The notes: generated from the letters alone by a model not told the origin. A stretch of 39,727 nt of DNA from Treponema sp. (GCA_012519415.1 JAAYQG010000091.1:1-39727); one strand, 5' to 3'. Numbered from the stretch's first letter, positions 25,022 through 33,312 are shown. A program made the numbers and translations.

Positions 25022-25957
25022 ATGAAAAAAAATCTTTTTTTTAGCTTGTTATTTATTTTGTATACTTTTTTTATTTTTGCGCAAGAAACACCTTGTGGAT
25101 ACAAATATAGTTTGAATGAAAACTCAAATATGTTTTTTATGTCCGCCACTAAAGTTAAAGTTTCGGATTTTTCTAAAGAAAAGAATTCTCCTAATCGCGA
25201 AAAAACATATGATTACATAATCTCAAAACGTGGTGCCCTTTCTTTTATCCGTATGCATTTTGATACGAAATTGCATGGTGAATATGATACTCCGCGTTTT
25301 TTTCGGGACTCATCAAACGAGCACTTGTTTTTGTACTGCGAGTATTTTTGTAAGTTCATTGGAAAAAATAATATGGTCGTATATGAGTTTGCACTGACGA
25401 GTCAACTTAGGGAATTCCCATTCGGATTTTTCAAGTGGTGTAAGACAGCCCGTGCGACAGACGAAGTTGTCGAAGGGAAAATAACATACTCGGTAGAGAA
25501 TCTGTTTGACGCCAATAATTTTACGAGTTGTTTTGCAATGTCTAATAACGGCAAGGGTGAGAAGGTTGTATTCGATAGTTCCAACGATGATATGGCACAC
25601 GAAAGCTCCGTTCTTGAAAACGGCGATGTGCAAGTACTCGTTCTTATTTCGGGCTTTGTCGATTATAATCGTCCACATCTGTACAAAAATAATTCCCGCC
25701 CTAAAAAAATTAAATTCACGTTGTATAATCCGCATACTAAAAAAACGACAACAAAAGTGTTTGATGTCAAAGACACTCCACAACCGCAACTGTTACGATT
25801 TGATCAGGTCTTAAGAGGAAATGTTATAACGATGGAAATTATTGACGTATACCCGGGTGAAAAATACGATGATGTGTGTATTAGTAAGTTGTGGGAACGT
25901 CTTATGAGAAGCTGGGAGCTTGAAGAAGACGGAAACATATTGTTTGGGTTGGAGTGA
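25022..25957 (+). CDS. Secreted protein with a discoidin-like (NADase-type glycan-binding) domain
   Basis: A 311-residue exported protein. The signal peptide is MKKNLFFSLLFILYTFFIFA with probable type I cleavage after A20; there is no lipobox cysteine at the site. The C-terminal half (about residues 155-305) matches the pattern of the NADase-type glycan-binding domain, a discoidin-like fold: SVENLFDANNFTSCF, a central VLVLISGFVDYNRPHLYKNN with RPKKIKFTLYN, and IDVYPGEKYDDVCISKLW. The N-terminal half is unrecognised. GGGAGG lies before the start and there are no operon partners. Carbohydrate or surface binding is inferred from the domain only. Confidence 0.7.
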   Translation: MKKNLFFSLLFILYTFFIFAQETPCGYKYSLNENSNMFFMSATKVKVSDFSKEKNSPNREKTYDYIISKRGALSFIRMHFDTKLHGEYDTPRFFRDSSNEHLFLYCEYFCKFIGKNNMVVYEFALTSQLREFPFGFFKWCKTARATDEVVEGKITYSVENLFDANNFTSCFAMSNNGKGEKVVFDSSNDDMAHESSVLENGDVQVLVLISGFVDYNRPHLYKNNSRPKKIKFTLYNPHTKKTTTKVFDVKDTPQPQLLRFDQVLRGNVITMEIIDVYPGEKYDDVCISKLWERLMRSWELEEDGNILFGLE

Positions 25958-26105
25958 AATCTTATATAAGCGGATATGTTAAGTGTTCCGGCTCCGGTAG
26001 TAAATCGCAAAAAGCAACTTCTACAATTTCAAATTTGGGGAACCGACGTTCGTATCATTTGGTAGGAAGTCAAATGCTTGGCGAATCAAAATACGCACCT
26101 CTCTT
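25958..26105. other. Gap between convergent genes
   Basis: Holds no convincing gene. A frame from a GTG overlapping the preceding stop runs into the antisense of the next gene and looks fortuitous. No T-tailed hairpin was found. Confidence 0.4.
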
Positions 26106-26972
26106 CTACATCAAAGTTTCCAATGATTCCCGTACAAGATTTATAAATTGTGCGCGCAAAATCGGATCGTAAGTATCTTTTTTTATATCTTCATCAAAGT
26201 AGATTGCTGCTTTTTCCGTAAAAGACTGAACGGTTTTTGCAGAAAACGGCAATTTGTTTCCAATAAGACTGCTTTCAAATTCTTTATTCCTAAAAGAAAA
26301 TACGCCACTGAATGCAAGGCGTAAATCGGATATAAAATTTTTTTGAGTATTTGAGAGAAAAACAAAAGAAGCTGAAAAATTATTAATTTCATTTTTAGGA
26401 CCGGTTCTTTTAAAAATAGAAATATTCCATTCTTCAAGCGGAACTCTTATACGTGTTAAAAAATATCCTGCTGGAACAGCATCAAATTTAGAAAGTGGCA
26501 GTATTATTTGTGTTTCTGTAGGAGAATAATGCTTATCTATATGAATTCGCTCTGTACCGGATCTAAGTACAAGCTTTGCATCAAGCGCAAGAAGCGGTGC
26601 AAAAGTTGTCATTTTCATAGGCTGTGTACATACGTTGCCGCCAATAGTTGCAATATTACGAACTTGTCTGTTTCCTATTGTGCATACTGCATCATATAAA
26701 ACTTTTGGAAATTTTTGCGGCAGATTTTCAATTTGAGAAAGCGTTACACCAGCTCCAAATTCAATAGTTCTTTCTGTTTTGTCAACTTGTCTGAATTCAA
26801 CTATTCTTCGAACATTCAAAATTGAATCAGGATAACTTAAAAAAGCCGGACTGGAACTATAATTTACGCCGGTGCAACCTGCTGTAATTGATAGATTTTC
26901 AATAGTACGAAGATGATAAAGTGCTTCTGCAATATCTTCAGCATATTTAATTTTTATTTGTTCATTACTCAT
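26106..26972 (-). CDS. Xanthine dehydrogenase-family FAD-binding subunit
   Basis: A 288-residue medium (FAD) subunit of the molybdenum hydroxylase family (XdhB/CoxM type). FAD-binding motifs are present: ITAGCTGVNYS replaces the usual AGGT-D/N loop, and ATIGGNVCTQPMKMTTFAPL corresponds to the TIGGN motif. The C-terminal domain RLAFSGVFSFRNKEFESSLIG follows the CO-dehydrogenase flavoprotein pattern. It overlaps the 2Fe-2S subunit gene by 8 bases and ends the five-gene operon. AGGG lies 9 nt before the ATG. The substrate is unknown, and its molybdenum partner looks degenerate. Confidence 0.85.
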   Translation of the reverse strand: MSNEQIKIKYAEDIAEALYHLRTIENLSITAGCTGVNYSSSPAFLSYPDSILNVRRIVEFRQVDKTERTIEFGAGVTLSQIENLPQKFPKVLYDAVCTIGNRQVRNIATIGGNVCTQPMKMTTFAPLLALDAKLVLRSGTERIHIDKHYSPTETQIILPLSKFDAVPAGYFLTRIRVPLEEWNISIFKRTGPKNEINNFSASFVFLSNTQKNFISDLRLAFSGVFSFRNKEFESSLIGNKLPFSAKTVQSFTEKAAIYFDEDIKKDTYDPILRAQFINLVRESLETLM

Positions 26973-27441
26973 TTTTTCGTGCCCTGCGATATTTTGCCGC
27001 TAATATAATAGCGGTTGTTAAAATGTCCATTTCAACGCATTTACATGGCATTGTGGAAACAAACTGCTCAATTTCTGATTTTGTCGGTGTTTTTGTTTTT
27101 TCAATAAATTCGTTGATTGTAAAATATTTGGAAGCTTCACAATAGGCGCAATGATGCACACCTGCTTTTTCAAAAGCTTTATGAATATCTTCATATTCCG
27201 GCATTTGTCTAAAATATTCAATAGTGATTATTGAACTGTCTTGTATTACATAAACAGGTAAAATACAAGAAAGAACAGGAGCATTATCAAAAAGCACTGT
27301 GCATGAACCGCACCTGCCCTCTCCACATCTTAATTTGCTACCAGAAAGTCCAAAATTGTTGCGCAAAATATTTATAAGTTTTTCTGTTCCTGCCATATCA
27401 AGAGTTTCAAGCTTATCGTTTATAACACAATTAATTTTCAC
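26965..27441 (-). CDS. Xanthine dehydrogenase-family 2Fe-2S subunit
   Basis: A 158-residue small subunit with both expected iron-sulphur sites. The plant-ferredoxin-type site is CGEGRCGSC plus a later cysteine in VLSC. The C-terminal helical site is C-x2-C-x31-C-x-C (HCAYC...CKC), with the normal cysteine spacing. The residues around the second site differ from the usual GFCTPG and CRCTGY. The start is GTG at 27441 with AGGA 7 nt upstream. It overlaps the large subunit by 11 bases and the FAD subunit by 8. It would pass electrons between the large subunit and FAD. Confidence 0.87.
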   Translation of the reverse strand: MKINCVINDKLETLDMAGTEKLINILRNNFGLSGSKLRCGEGRCGSCTVLFDNAPVLSCILPVYVIQDSSIITIEYFRQMPEYEDIHKAFEKAGVHHCAYCEASKYFTINEFIEKTKTPTKSEIEQFVSTMPCKCVEMDILTTAIILAAKYRRARKNE

Positions 27442-29506
27442 AAGTTATTCCTTTTTGAGATAAAAGATTAAAGATTGAGTCTGTCTTTAATGGCAACGTC
27501 GTAACTTCAACACCTAAAGCTTGAGAAACTGCAGAGCTAAATGCTGCCGGAACAACGTTTTCTATAACCGAACCTATTTCTTTTGGATTCTCGTTAGATT
27601 GAATAAAAGCAACTTTCGGATAAACAACATTAAGCGAATTCGGTTCAACAAAATTACTCATGATTCTTGAAACTTCCGTTTTAACGCTCGAAGTTGCTGA
27701 TTTTTCATCGAGAAGCTCCCCGCATTCAATTGCAATATTCACATCCCGTAAAGAAACTTCGTAAGTTATTGTGTCTACTTCAACTTCAACGACAGCAGCT
27801 GCCCAAGTTGTAGATTGAAAAGGCTGCCCTGAAAACTCTGATGTATTCCACTGATTTTTTCTTAACGGCGAAAAAGTTTTTTTAACATGAATAGGTAAAG
27901 GTTGCCTAAATCTTGATTTTTGCAAAGTTGTGCAACATTTTTTTAAAAGCTGCGTCATTATAGTAATATTCAACGAAAGCACATCCGGCTCAGCAGGCTC
28001 TTCTGTACTTGAATAATCTGTATCAAAGTGAATATTTTCAGGCGGAATATCAAGAATTTTTTCAATGAAATTTTTCCAAATTATTTTTAAATGTTCCGTT
28101 GGAGAATAAACTTTTACGGAAAGAAAACCGTCTGTATCAAGAGTCGTTTCTAGAGAATATTTTGTTCTAATAAGATCTTCCGCAAGAAAACAGCCCCCTT
28201 CAAATGCAACAGCAAGACCAATACCTCTAAGTTTTTTTTGCGGAGTAATTGGCGGAAAAGATGAAAGCAACTGATAAGCTGTATTTCTTCGCATATAATC
28301 GCTCATTGAAGCAACTTTCTCTATAGTTTCTTCAATGAAAATGGGTCGATATTTACAATAAAAATCAAAACCGTTTTCAGATAAAAAATTTTTCTTTTTT
28401 AATTCGTTTATGTCAATATTCAATTTTTCTGCAATATAATGCATATGATTTTCTATTGCAAAAAACGCTTGGGAATCTCCCCATGTAAAAGTGCAATTTA
28501 GTGGAACATAGTTAGTTTTTATTGCATATGCATCTACACGCAAGTTTGGAATTTTATAAACTCCAGTAGCTGCAATAACAAAACGGTCAAGAATATACTG
28601 AATAAAAGGATTTATAATTCCAGCATTTATCAAAATACAAATATCCATTGAAGTGATTTTTCCTTCAGAATTGCAGGAAGTTCTGTATCGTATTAAAGCA
28701 GGGTCTGAGCGTTCAATGTAAGTTTCTTGTTCAGAAATTGAATAAACAATTTTTACAGGTCTATTAAGATAATAAGATGCAACAGCTGCTTGCGCTGCAG
28801 TTACGCTTGAAATCCATATATCATTTATTCGAGTCTTTGCTTGATGTGTTTTATGAATCAAAATATTATCATCATCTATCGCGAGAGTTTCTGCAACTGT
28901 TTTTCTTAAATGACTTGCCCATTGCGAATTTGTATAAATGTGAAGCTGTTTGCCGTTAAAATAAACAACGCAACTGTTGCGTTCCTCTTTTGGAAGCGTA
29001 ATTTTAGATTTAAAAGTTTGTTCGATTTGATAATGAGATTGTGCAAATATTCTATCAGGTTCACCGTGAAGAATTGAGCGGTTTGCAAGAAGCTGATCTG
29101 CCGAAAATGATTCCGAAAATTCAAGCCCAACTGGCATATTCAGCGAATCTATAGAAAAACTAATTGAAGACAAAAGTTCGTTAAGCTTATGTTCATCTGA
29201 ACCTACCAGAATACCGATTGGTTGGCCATAATAGAGAATATCATCATCTGCAAAAACGCTTGTACTAATTTTTTTTATAAAAACTTTGTTGCTTCCGGGA
29301 ATATCTTTTGCACTAAAAAAAGAAACTCCTTCTGGCAATTCAGGTATTTCAATTTCAAAAACCGCTCCACACTGAACAGGGCTTCTTATAAGAACGGCGA
29401 AAAGCATATTATCTAAAACTATATCGCTTGTATATATATCAGTGTAATCAAAGTGCTTTTTAAGACGAGAACGCTTTTTTTTAGGTTTAGTATCAGTTTC
29501 AGGCAT
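27431..29506 (-). CDS. Degenerate xanthine dehydrogenase/aldehyde oxidase-like large subunit
   Basis: 691 residues, shorter than typical molybdopterin subunits (about 750-800). The N-terminal hammerhead domain is recognisable: FDYTDIYTSDIVLDNMLFA with VLIRSP at residues 19-43. So are GEPDRIFAQS and NRPVKIVYSISEQETY. The motifs that bind molybdopterin are not conserved. GGGFGGK is replaced around residues 219-229 by HQAKTRINDIW, FRGFG by FTWGD near 340, GQG by SPTEH near 470, and the C-terminal GxGE by EIGS near 644. It overlaps both neighbours (8 and 11 bases). It may be a non-molybdenum enzyme or a scaffold; activity cannot be assumed. Confidence 0.75.
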   Translation of the reverse strand: MPETDTKPKKKRSRLKKHFDYTDIYTSDIVLDNMLFAVLIRSPVQCGAVFEIEIPELPEGVSFFSAKDIPGSNKVFIKKISTSVFADDDILYYGQPIGILVGSDEHKLNELLSSISFSIDSLNMPVGLEFSESFSADQLLANRSILHGEPDRIFAQSHYQIEQTFKSKITLPKEERNSCVVYFNGKQLHIYTNSQWASHLRKTVAETLAIDDDNILIHKTHQAKTRINDIWISSVTAAQAAVASYYLNRPVKIVYSISEQETYIERSDPALIRYRTSCNSEGKITSMDICILINAGIINPFIQYILDRFVIAATGVYKIPNLRVDAYAIKTNYVPLNCTFTWGDSQAFFAIENHMHYIAEKLNIDINELKKKNFLSENGFDFYCKYRPIFIEETIEKVASMSDYMRRNTAYQLLSSFPPITPQKKLRGIGLAVAFEGGCFLAEDLIRTKYSLETTLDTDGFLSVKVYSPTEHLKIIWKNFIEKILDIPPENIHFDTDYSSTEEPAEPDVLSLNITIMTQLLKKCCTTLQKSRFRQPLPIHVKKTFSPLRKNQWNTSEFSGQPFQSTTWAAAVVEVEVDTITYEVSLRDVNIAIECGELLDEKSATSSVKTEVSRIMSNFVEPNSLNVVYPKVAFIQSNENPKEIGSVIENVVPAAFSSAVSQALGVEVTTLPLKTDSIFNLLSQKGITCEN

Positions 29507-30677
29507 GGTGAGATTTTCCTATAGAAAGCACCGAATCAATAACTTGATACGCCATTTCGTCTGTCATATCAGGCCATAAAGGTAGCGAAATAGTTGTTTC
29601 AAAATGTTCCTCTGCATTTGGAAAATCTTCAGCTTTAAGCAGATATTCATTCTTAAAATAAGTCATTCTAAAATGCGGAATAAAATGCATCGAAATGCAT
29701 ACACCCGAATCTTGCAACAAAGAAGCAAACTCATTGCGGCTGATTGTTAAAAATTCAGGTTTTATGCGTATTAAATAAAGATGCCATGCATTGCCTTCTT
29801 CGTTAGGAGGAACAGTTAAAAAATCAGCAGATTCAAATGATTTATTATAAAGTTCAACAATGCGACTGCGTTTTTCAAAAAATGTATCAGCTTTTTTCAA
29901 CTGTTCTCTACCGATTGCACCAAGTATATCCGGCAAATTGCACTTAAAACCTGCATCAACAACATCATATTCCCAAGAAGCTTTATCTTTTGTGTAACGA
30001 TCCCATACGGGACGGTCAATTCCGTGCAAACGCATAATCTGCATTCGTTTTGCGAAATCCTCATTGTCTGTTGCAATCATGCCGCCTTCTGCAGTTGTTA
30101 TTGTTTTTGTTGCATAAAATGAAAATACGCCAATATCGCCTAATGTACCTGCAAAACCATTTTTTGTTTTTGATGGAAAAGCATGGGCTGCATCTTCAAT
30201 GATTTTTACATCATAATATGCTGCTATTTGTTTTAATTTTTCCATGTTGCAAACATTACCGGCAATATGAACAGGTACGATAGCTTTTATTTTTTTTCCG
30301 TTTTTTGAATCTTGCTCAAGTTTTTTTTCAACTTCTTCTGGTGAAATATTATATGAATCTTTTTCTATGTCTGCATATTCAACGCGAGCTCCTAAATGAT
30401 GTGCGGCTAATGCTGTGGAAGCAAAAGTATAGGGAGTTGTTAAAATTTTATAACCGTTTTTTGCACCAACTGCATCATATGCAAGCATAAGACCGGAAGT
30501 AGCACTATTTACTGCAAGAGCATATTTCGCGCCTATTTTTTGTGCAAACTCGTTTTCAAATGACATAGTTTCTTTGCCGGTTGTAAGCCACCCTGAACGA
30601 AGAACTCGTAAAACAGCTTCTTCTTCTTCTTTGCCAATAGAAGCTACAGAAAAGTTAATTTTTTGTCTGAGCATCAT
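29499..30677 (-). CDS. DegT/DnrJ/EryC1/StrS-family PLP aminotransferase
   Basis: Transfers an amino group to a keto nucleotide sugar, typically after a 4,6-dehydratase. From the ATG at 30677 (AAGGAG upstream; the next codon is also ATG) the protein has 392 residues. Motifs are GWLTTGKE, SATSGL, TPYTFAST, IIEDAAHAF (PLP-pyridine contact), and the Schiff-base lysine K191 in SFYATKTITTAEGGM. The C-terminal substrate part ends YQVIDSVL. It starts inside the end of the dehydratase gene (23-base overlap) and overlaps the xdh-like large subunit by 8 bases. Confidence 0.92.
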   Translation of the reverse strand: MMLRQKINFSVASIGKEEEEAVLRVLRSGWLTTGKETMSFENEFAQKIGAKYALAVNSATSGLMLAYDAVGAKNGYKILTTPYTFASTALAAHHLGARVEYADIEKDSYNISPEEVEKKLEQDSKNGKKIKAIVPVHIAGNVCNMEKLKQIAAYYDVKIIEDAAHAFPSKTKNGFAGTLGDIGVFSFYATKTITTAEGGMIATDNEDFAKRMQIMRLHGIDRPVWDRYTKDKASWEYDVVDAGFKCNLPDILGAIGREQLKKADTFFEKRSRIVELYNKSFESADFLTVPPNEEGNAWHLYLIRIKPEFLTISRNEFASLLQDSGVCISMHFIPHFRMTYFKNEYLLKAEDFPNAEEHFETTISLPLWPDMTDEMAYQVIDSVLSIGKSHHA

Positions 30678-32142
30678 AAAACTCCTTGAGTGAAGGCACA
30701 TTGTCGCAAAGTGTTTTTAAAAGATATGTTTTATTACGATAAAGGTCTTTCGTTTTTTTATTAAATATGCAAACAGGTTTTAGCAAACCGAGTAATTCTT
30801 TAAGTTCTTTATCTTTAAATGGCAAAGATTTAAGTTTAAGAATTTTGGGGAATTCAGTTTTAGTCGGATTTTCTTCTTCTATCCACAAAGGTTCGTCAAA
30901 GCGTTCACCTTTCCTTGAACCGATAAATTCAATTTTAATGTCTTTATTTGGCTCAAACCCCGAAAAACGAATTATATGTTCTGCAATATCAACAATTTTT
31001 ATAGGTTCACCCATATCAAGAAGATAAGAAAGACCGTTTTTGCCAACTCCGCCTGTTTGAAGAACGAGCGAACAAGCTTCAGGAATTGTCATAAAAAATC
31101 GTTTCATCTCTGGATGTGTAACTGTAACAGGTCCGCCTGTTTTAATTTGTTCCATAAAAAGCGGCAGAATAGAACCTCGACTTCCTAAAACATTCCCAAA
31201 GCGAACAAACATAAATGACTGGTCTTTTGAAGCTTTTTTTGCAGCTGCAAGAACAAGTTTCTCCGAAATCATTTTTGAAACACCATATGCGGAAACAGGC
31301 TCAACTGCTTTATCTGTAGAAATAAGAACAAACCGCTTTACATTTGCTGCAAGAGAAGCTTCAAGCAGATTTTGCGTACCAAATACATTATTTTCGATTA
31401 CTGCAACTGGATTTTCTTCCATTAAAGGCACATGTTTATAAGCCGCACAATGGAAAATCACATCAATGTGCATTTTAGGAAGAAGCCAATCAAGATAAGC
31501 TTTATCTTTAAGTTCGCCAATAACCGGAACAACTGTCGCTTTCTCTCCTACTCCTTCTGCTTGAAGAATACGCAGTTCCTTTTCTATGTGATAAATTGAA
31601 TTTTCACCGTGCCCAAAAAGGTAAAGACGTTCTGCGCCACCGGAAAGCAGCTGACGCGCTAATTCCGAACCGATTGAACCACCTGCACCTGTTATTAAAA
31701 CACGTTTGCCTCTAAGGTAAGATAATGTTTCTTTTAGTGAAATTGTGATAGGAGTTCTTCCTAAAAGATCAAGCGGATTTATTTCGCGAGTTTGAACAAG
31801 ATGAGCTTTTCCATCAATAATTTGCGAAACACTTGGCAAAATTTTAATTTTAGAAAAACCAGCATTGCTTAGGATAACATAAACTTCTCGCAAACGCTCA
31901 TTTGGAGTGCTTGGCATAGCAATAATTGCTTCATCATAAGCACCGGGCTTTAACAAACCTGCCATGCTTATAGGACCATAAATCGGAATACCGTTTATTT
32001 GCTTGCCAATAAGACTTGTATCATCGTCTAAAAAAGCGGTAACACGTCCAAAAATCTTCTTTGCTTCAAGTTCATCCGCTATCATTTGCCCTGCAAAACC
32101 GGCACCAATGATATATACGTGAACATCATTTTTTAATGACAT
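30655..32142 (-). CDS. Nucleotide-sugar 4,6-dehydratase, CapD/FlaA1-like without membrane segments
   Basis: A 495-residue protein with an N-terminal Rossmann sensor-like domain (VYIIGAGFAGQMIADEL) and a catalytic SDR domain (KRVLITGAGGSIGSELARQL near residue 150, IFHCAAYKHVPLMEENP, STDKAVEP followed by AYGVSK). It resembles UDP-GlcNAc 4,6-dehydratases (PglF/WbpM class) but lacks their four transmembrane helices. It has Tyr-x3-Lys where many relatives have Met-x3-Lys. The start at 32142 has AGGA 9 nt upstream. An ATG at 32163 follows a TGCTATTTT element by 6 nt and could be a leaderless start. It heads the five-gene operon. Confidence 0.88.
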   Translation of the reverse strand: MSLKNDVHVYIIGAGFAGQMIADELEAKKIFGRVTAFLDDDTSLIGKQINGIPIYGPISMAGLLKPGAYDEAIIAMPSTPNERLREVYVILSNAGFSKIKILPSVSQIIDGKAHLVQTREINPLDLLGRTPITISLKETLSYLRGKRVLITGAGGSIGSELARQLLSGGAERLYLFGHGENSIYHIEKELRILQAEGVGEKATVVPVIGELKDKAYLDWLLPKMHIDVIFHCAAYKHVPLMEENPVAVIENNVFGTQNLLEASLAANVKRFVLISTDKAVEPVSAYGVSKMISEKLVLAAAKKASKDQSFMFVRFGNVLGSRGSILPLFMEQIKTGGPVTVTHPEMKRFFMTIPEACSLVLQTGGVGKNGLSYLLDMGEPIKIVDIAEHIIRFSGFEPNKDIKIEFIGSRKGERFDEPLWIEEENPTKTEFPKILKLKSLPFKDKELKELLGLLKPVCIFNKKTKDLYRNKTYLLKTLCDNVPSLKEFYDAQTKN

Positions 32143-32240
32143 CAAAGTTTGTCCTAATTTCATTTTGCGAAAATAGCATGAAAAATATAATTCCGCATAA
32201 AATCATTTTAGCACAATTATTTTCATATTTCAATGTTTGC

Positions 32241-32382
32241 GTTTTGCGTTTGGGATTGGAGCTACAAAATTGGGTTTAATCTAGCAAAACGCCAAGTTTT
32301 TGCGGAGCAAAAACTTGAAGGATTGGGCGTTCACTTGGGTTTAATCTGAAAATTTGGGGTTTGTGTTGGCGAAACGCAAATA
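32241..32382 (+). repeat. Copy of the dispersed hairpin repeat (longest in the window)
   Basis: Starts with GTTTTGCGTTTGGGATTGGA (shared with the 6.3-kb copy) and GGGTTTAATCTAGC. The hairpin CAAGTTTTTGC-GGA-GCAAAAACTTG lies at 32293-32317. GGATTGGGC and a second GGGTTTAATCTG (32337-32348) follow, then TTGGCGAAACGC. It occupies most of the 309-base gap between the dehydratase start and tRNA-His. Frames crossing it are not genes. Confidence 0.75.
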
Positions 32383-32403
32383 TAGAAAGATTTATGGCTT
32401 TGC

Positions 32404-32432
32404 TTGACACAAGTGCTTTTTTACTGTAGTTT
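32404..32432 (+). promoter_or_regulatory. Promoter of tRNA-His
   Basis: TTGACA (32404-32409), a 17-nt spacer, then TAGTTT (32427-32432), about 20 nt before the tRNA 5' end. The -35 is a perfect match, directly after the repeat. Confidence 0.6.
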
Positions 32433-32451
32433 ATTTCCATTGATAAAGCGT

Positions 32452-32524
32452 GGTGCCTGTAGTTCAGGGGTAGAGCGCCAGATTGTGGTTCTGGTTGTCG
32501 TGGGTTCAAATCCCATCAGGCACC
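32452..32524 (+). tRNA. tRNA-His (anticodon GTG)
   Basis: Complete cloverleaf. G32452 is the extra G-1 that pairs with C73 (32524), the hallmark of histidine tRNA. The acceptor is GTGCCTG with CAGGCAC, the anticodon loop TTGTGGT, and the T loop TTCAAAT. The CCA end is not encoded. Confidence 0.95.
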
Positions 32525-32535
32525 CTTTAGTAAAG

Positions 32536-32566
32536 AGGCACTGAACTTTATTTCAGTGCCTTTATA
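32536..32566 (+). terminator. Terminator-like hairpin between the two tRNA genes
   Basis: AGGCACTGAA (32536-32545), a CTTTAT loop, and TTCAGTGCCT (32552-32561) followed by TTAT. The tail is short, and its TATAAT may double as a -10 for the next tRNA. Confidence 0.55.
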
Positions 32567-32574
32567 ATATTTCT

Positions 32575-32648
32575 GCGTTTGTAGCTCAGCTGGATAGAGC
32601 ATCGGACTTCGAATCCGCAGGTCGCACGTTCGAGTCGTGTCAGACGCA
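32575..32648 (+). tRNA. tRNA-Arg (anticodon TCG)
   Basis: Acceptor GCGTTTG pairs with CAGACGC (one G-U), the discriminator is A, the anticodon loop CTTCGAA, and the T loop TTCGAGT. The outermost anticodon-stem pair (T-C) is mismatched. CCA is not encoded. It ends 10 bases before the convergent ruvC stop. TATAAT at 32563-32568 ends 6 nt before the tRNA 5' end. Confidence 0.93.
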
Positions 32649-32658
32649 AAACAAGCTT

Positions 32659-33309
32659 TTAACGACAAAATTCTAAAACAGTTGACGCATTCATTGTATG
32701 AGTTATAGCTACCGCAAGAGCATCTGCTGCATGATTTGGATTTGGAATTTGCGTAAGACCTAAAAGTATTTTTACATATTGCTGAACATGTTTTTTTTCT
32801 GCTCTTGCGGAACCAACTACACATTGCTTAATTGAAAGTGGCGAATATTCAGACAAAGGAACAGCATTTTGTGCAAGACATAATGTTATTACCCCACGTG
32901 ATTCTGCAACAGCAAGCCCTGATGTAACATTTTTAGCAAAATAAAGAGCTTCCATACTTGCTTCGTCCGGTTTATACTCTCGCAAAATATTAAGAATATG
33001 ATTATATATTTCTAAAAGCCTAACTTGATGTTCCACCTGATTTGTAGTTTCAATTACACCATGAGCAATATGCACAATCCTAGAGCCAACTTCATCTATT
33101 ACACCCCAGCCGGTTGAGGCAAGTCCCGGGTCGATGCCAAGAATACGCCTTTTTTGAGAACTTTTTCTTTGAGGAGTTAAATCCGCATTATTTTTTGCTT
33201 CTCTTTTAAAAGTCAAACTGCCCAAACTACATGCACTAATACATTCAGTTTTGGGCAGTTCTGAAGAAGTTCCTTGCAGCAATGAATCATCGCCGTAATT
33301 TTTTTTCAA
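32659..33309 (-). CDS. ruvC: Holliday junction endonuclease RuvC with an N-terminal extension
   Basis: Resolves Holliday junctions with RuvAB. The core starts near residue 54 (RRILGIDPGLASTGWG), with the catalytic acidic residues in GIDPG, MEALYFAKN and HAADALAVA, and is full length. The frame opens with a TTG at 33309, three bases after the yebC stop, adding about 53 residues before the core. No ATG occurs in frame before the core, so initiation must use TTG here or a later TTG (in SLGSLT). The extension DNA contains an inverted repeat (CTGCCCAAA...TTTGGGCAG). Coupling with yebC is likely. Confidence 0.9.
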   Translation of the reverse strand: MKKNYGDDSLLQGTSSELPKTECISACSLGSLTFKREAKNNADLTPQRKSSQKRRILGIDPGLASTGWGVIDEVGSRIVHIAHGVIETTNQVEHQVRLLEIYNHILNILREYKPDEASMEALYFAKNVTSGLAVAESRGVITLCLAQNAVPLSEYSPLSIKQCVVGSARAEKKHVQQYVKILLGLTQIPNPNHAADALAVAITHTMNASTVLEFCR

Positions 33310-33312
33310 TAG

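Noticed and set aside
25954-26172. 72-codon frame starting on a GTG overlapping the stop of the secreted protein
   Set aside because: Its last third is the antisense of the FAD-subunit gene, and there is no suitably placed ribosome-binding site.
32276-32509. 77-codon minus-strand frame
   Set aside because: It translates the dispersed repeat and the antisense of tRNA-His.
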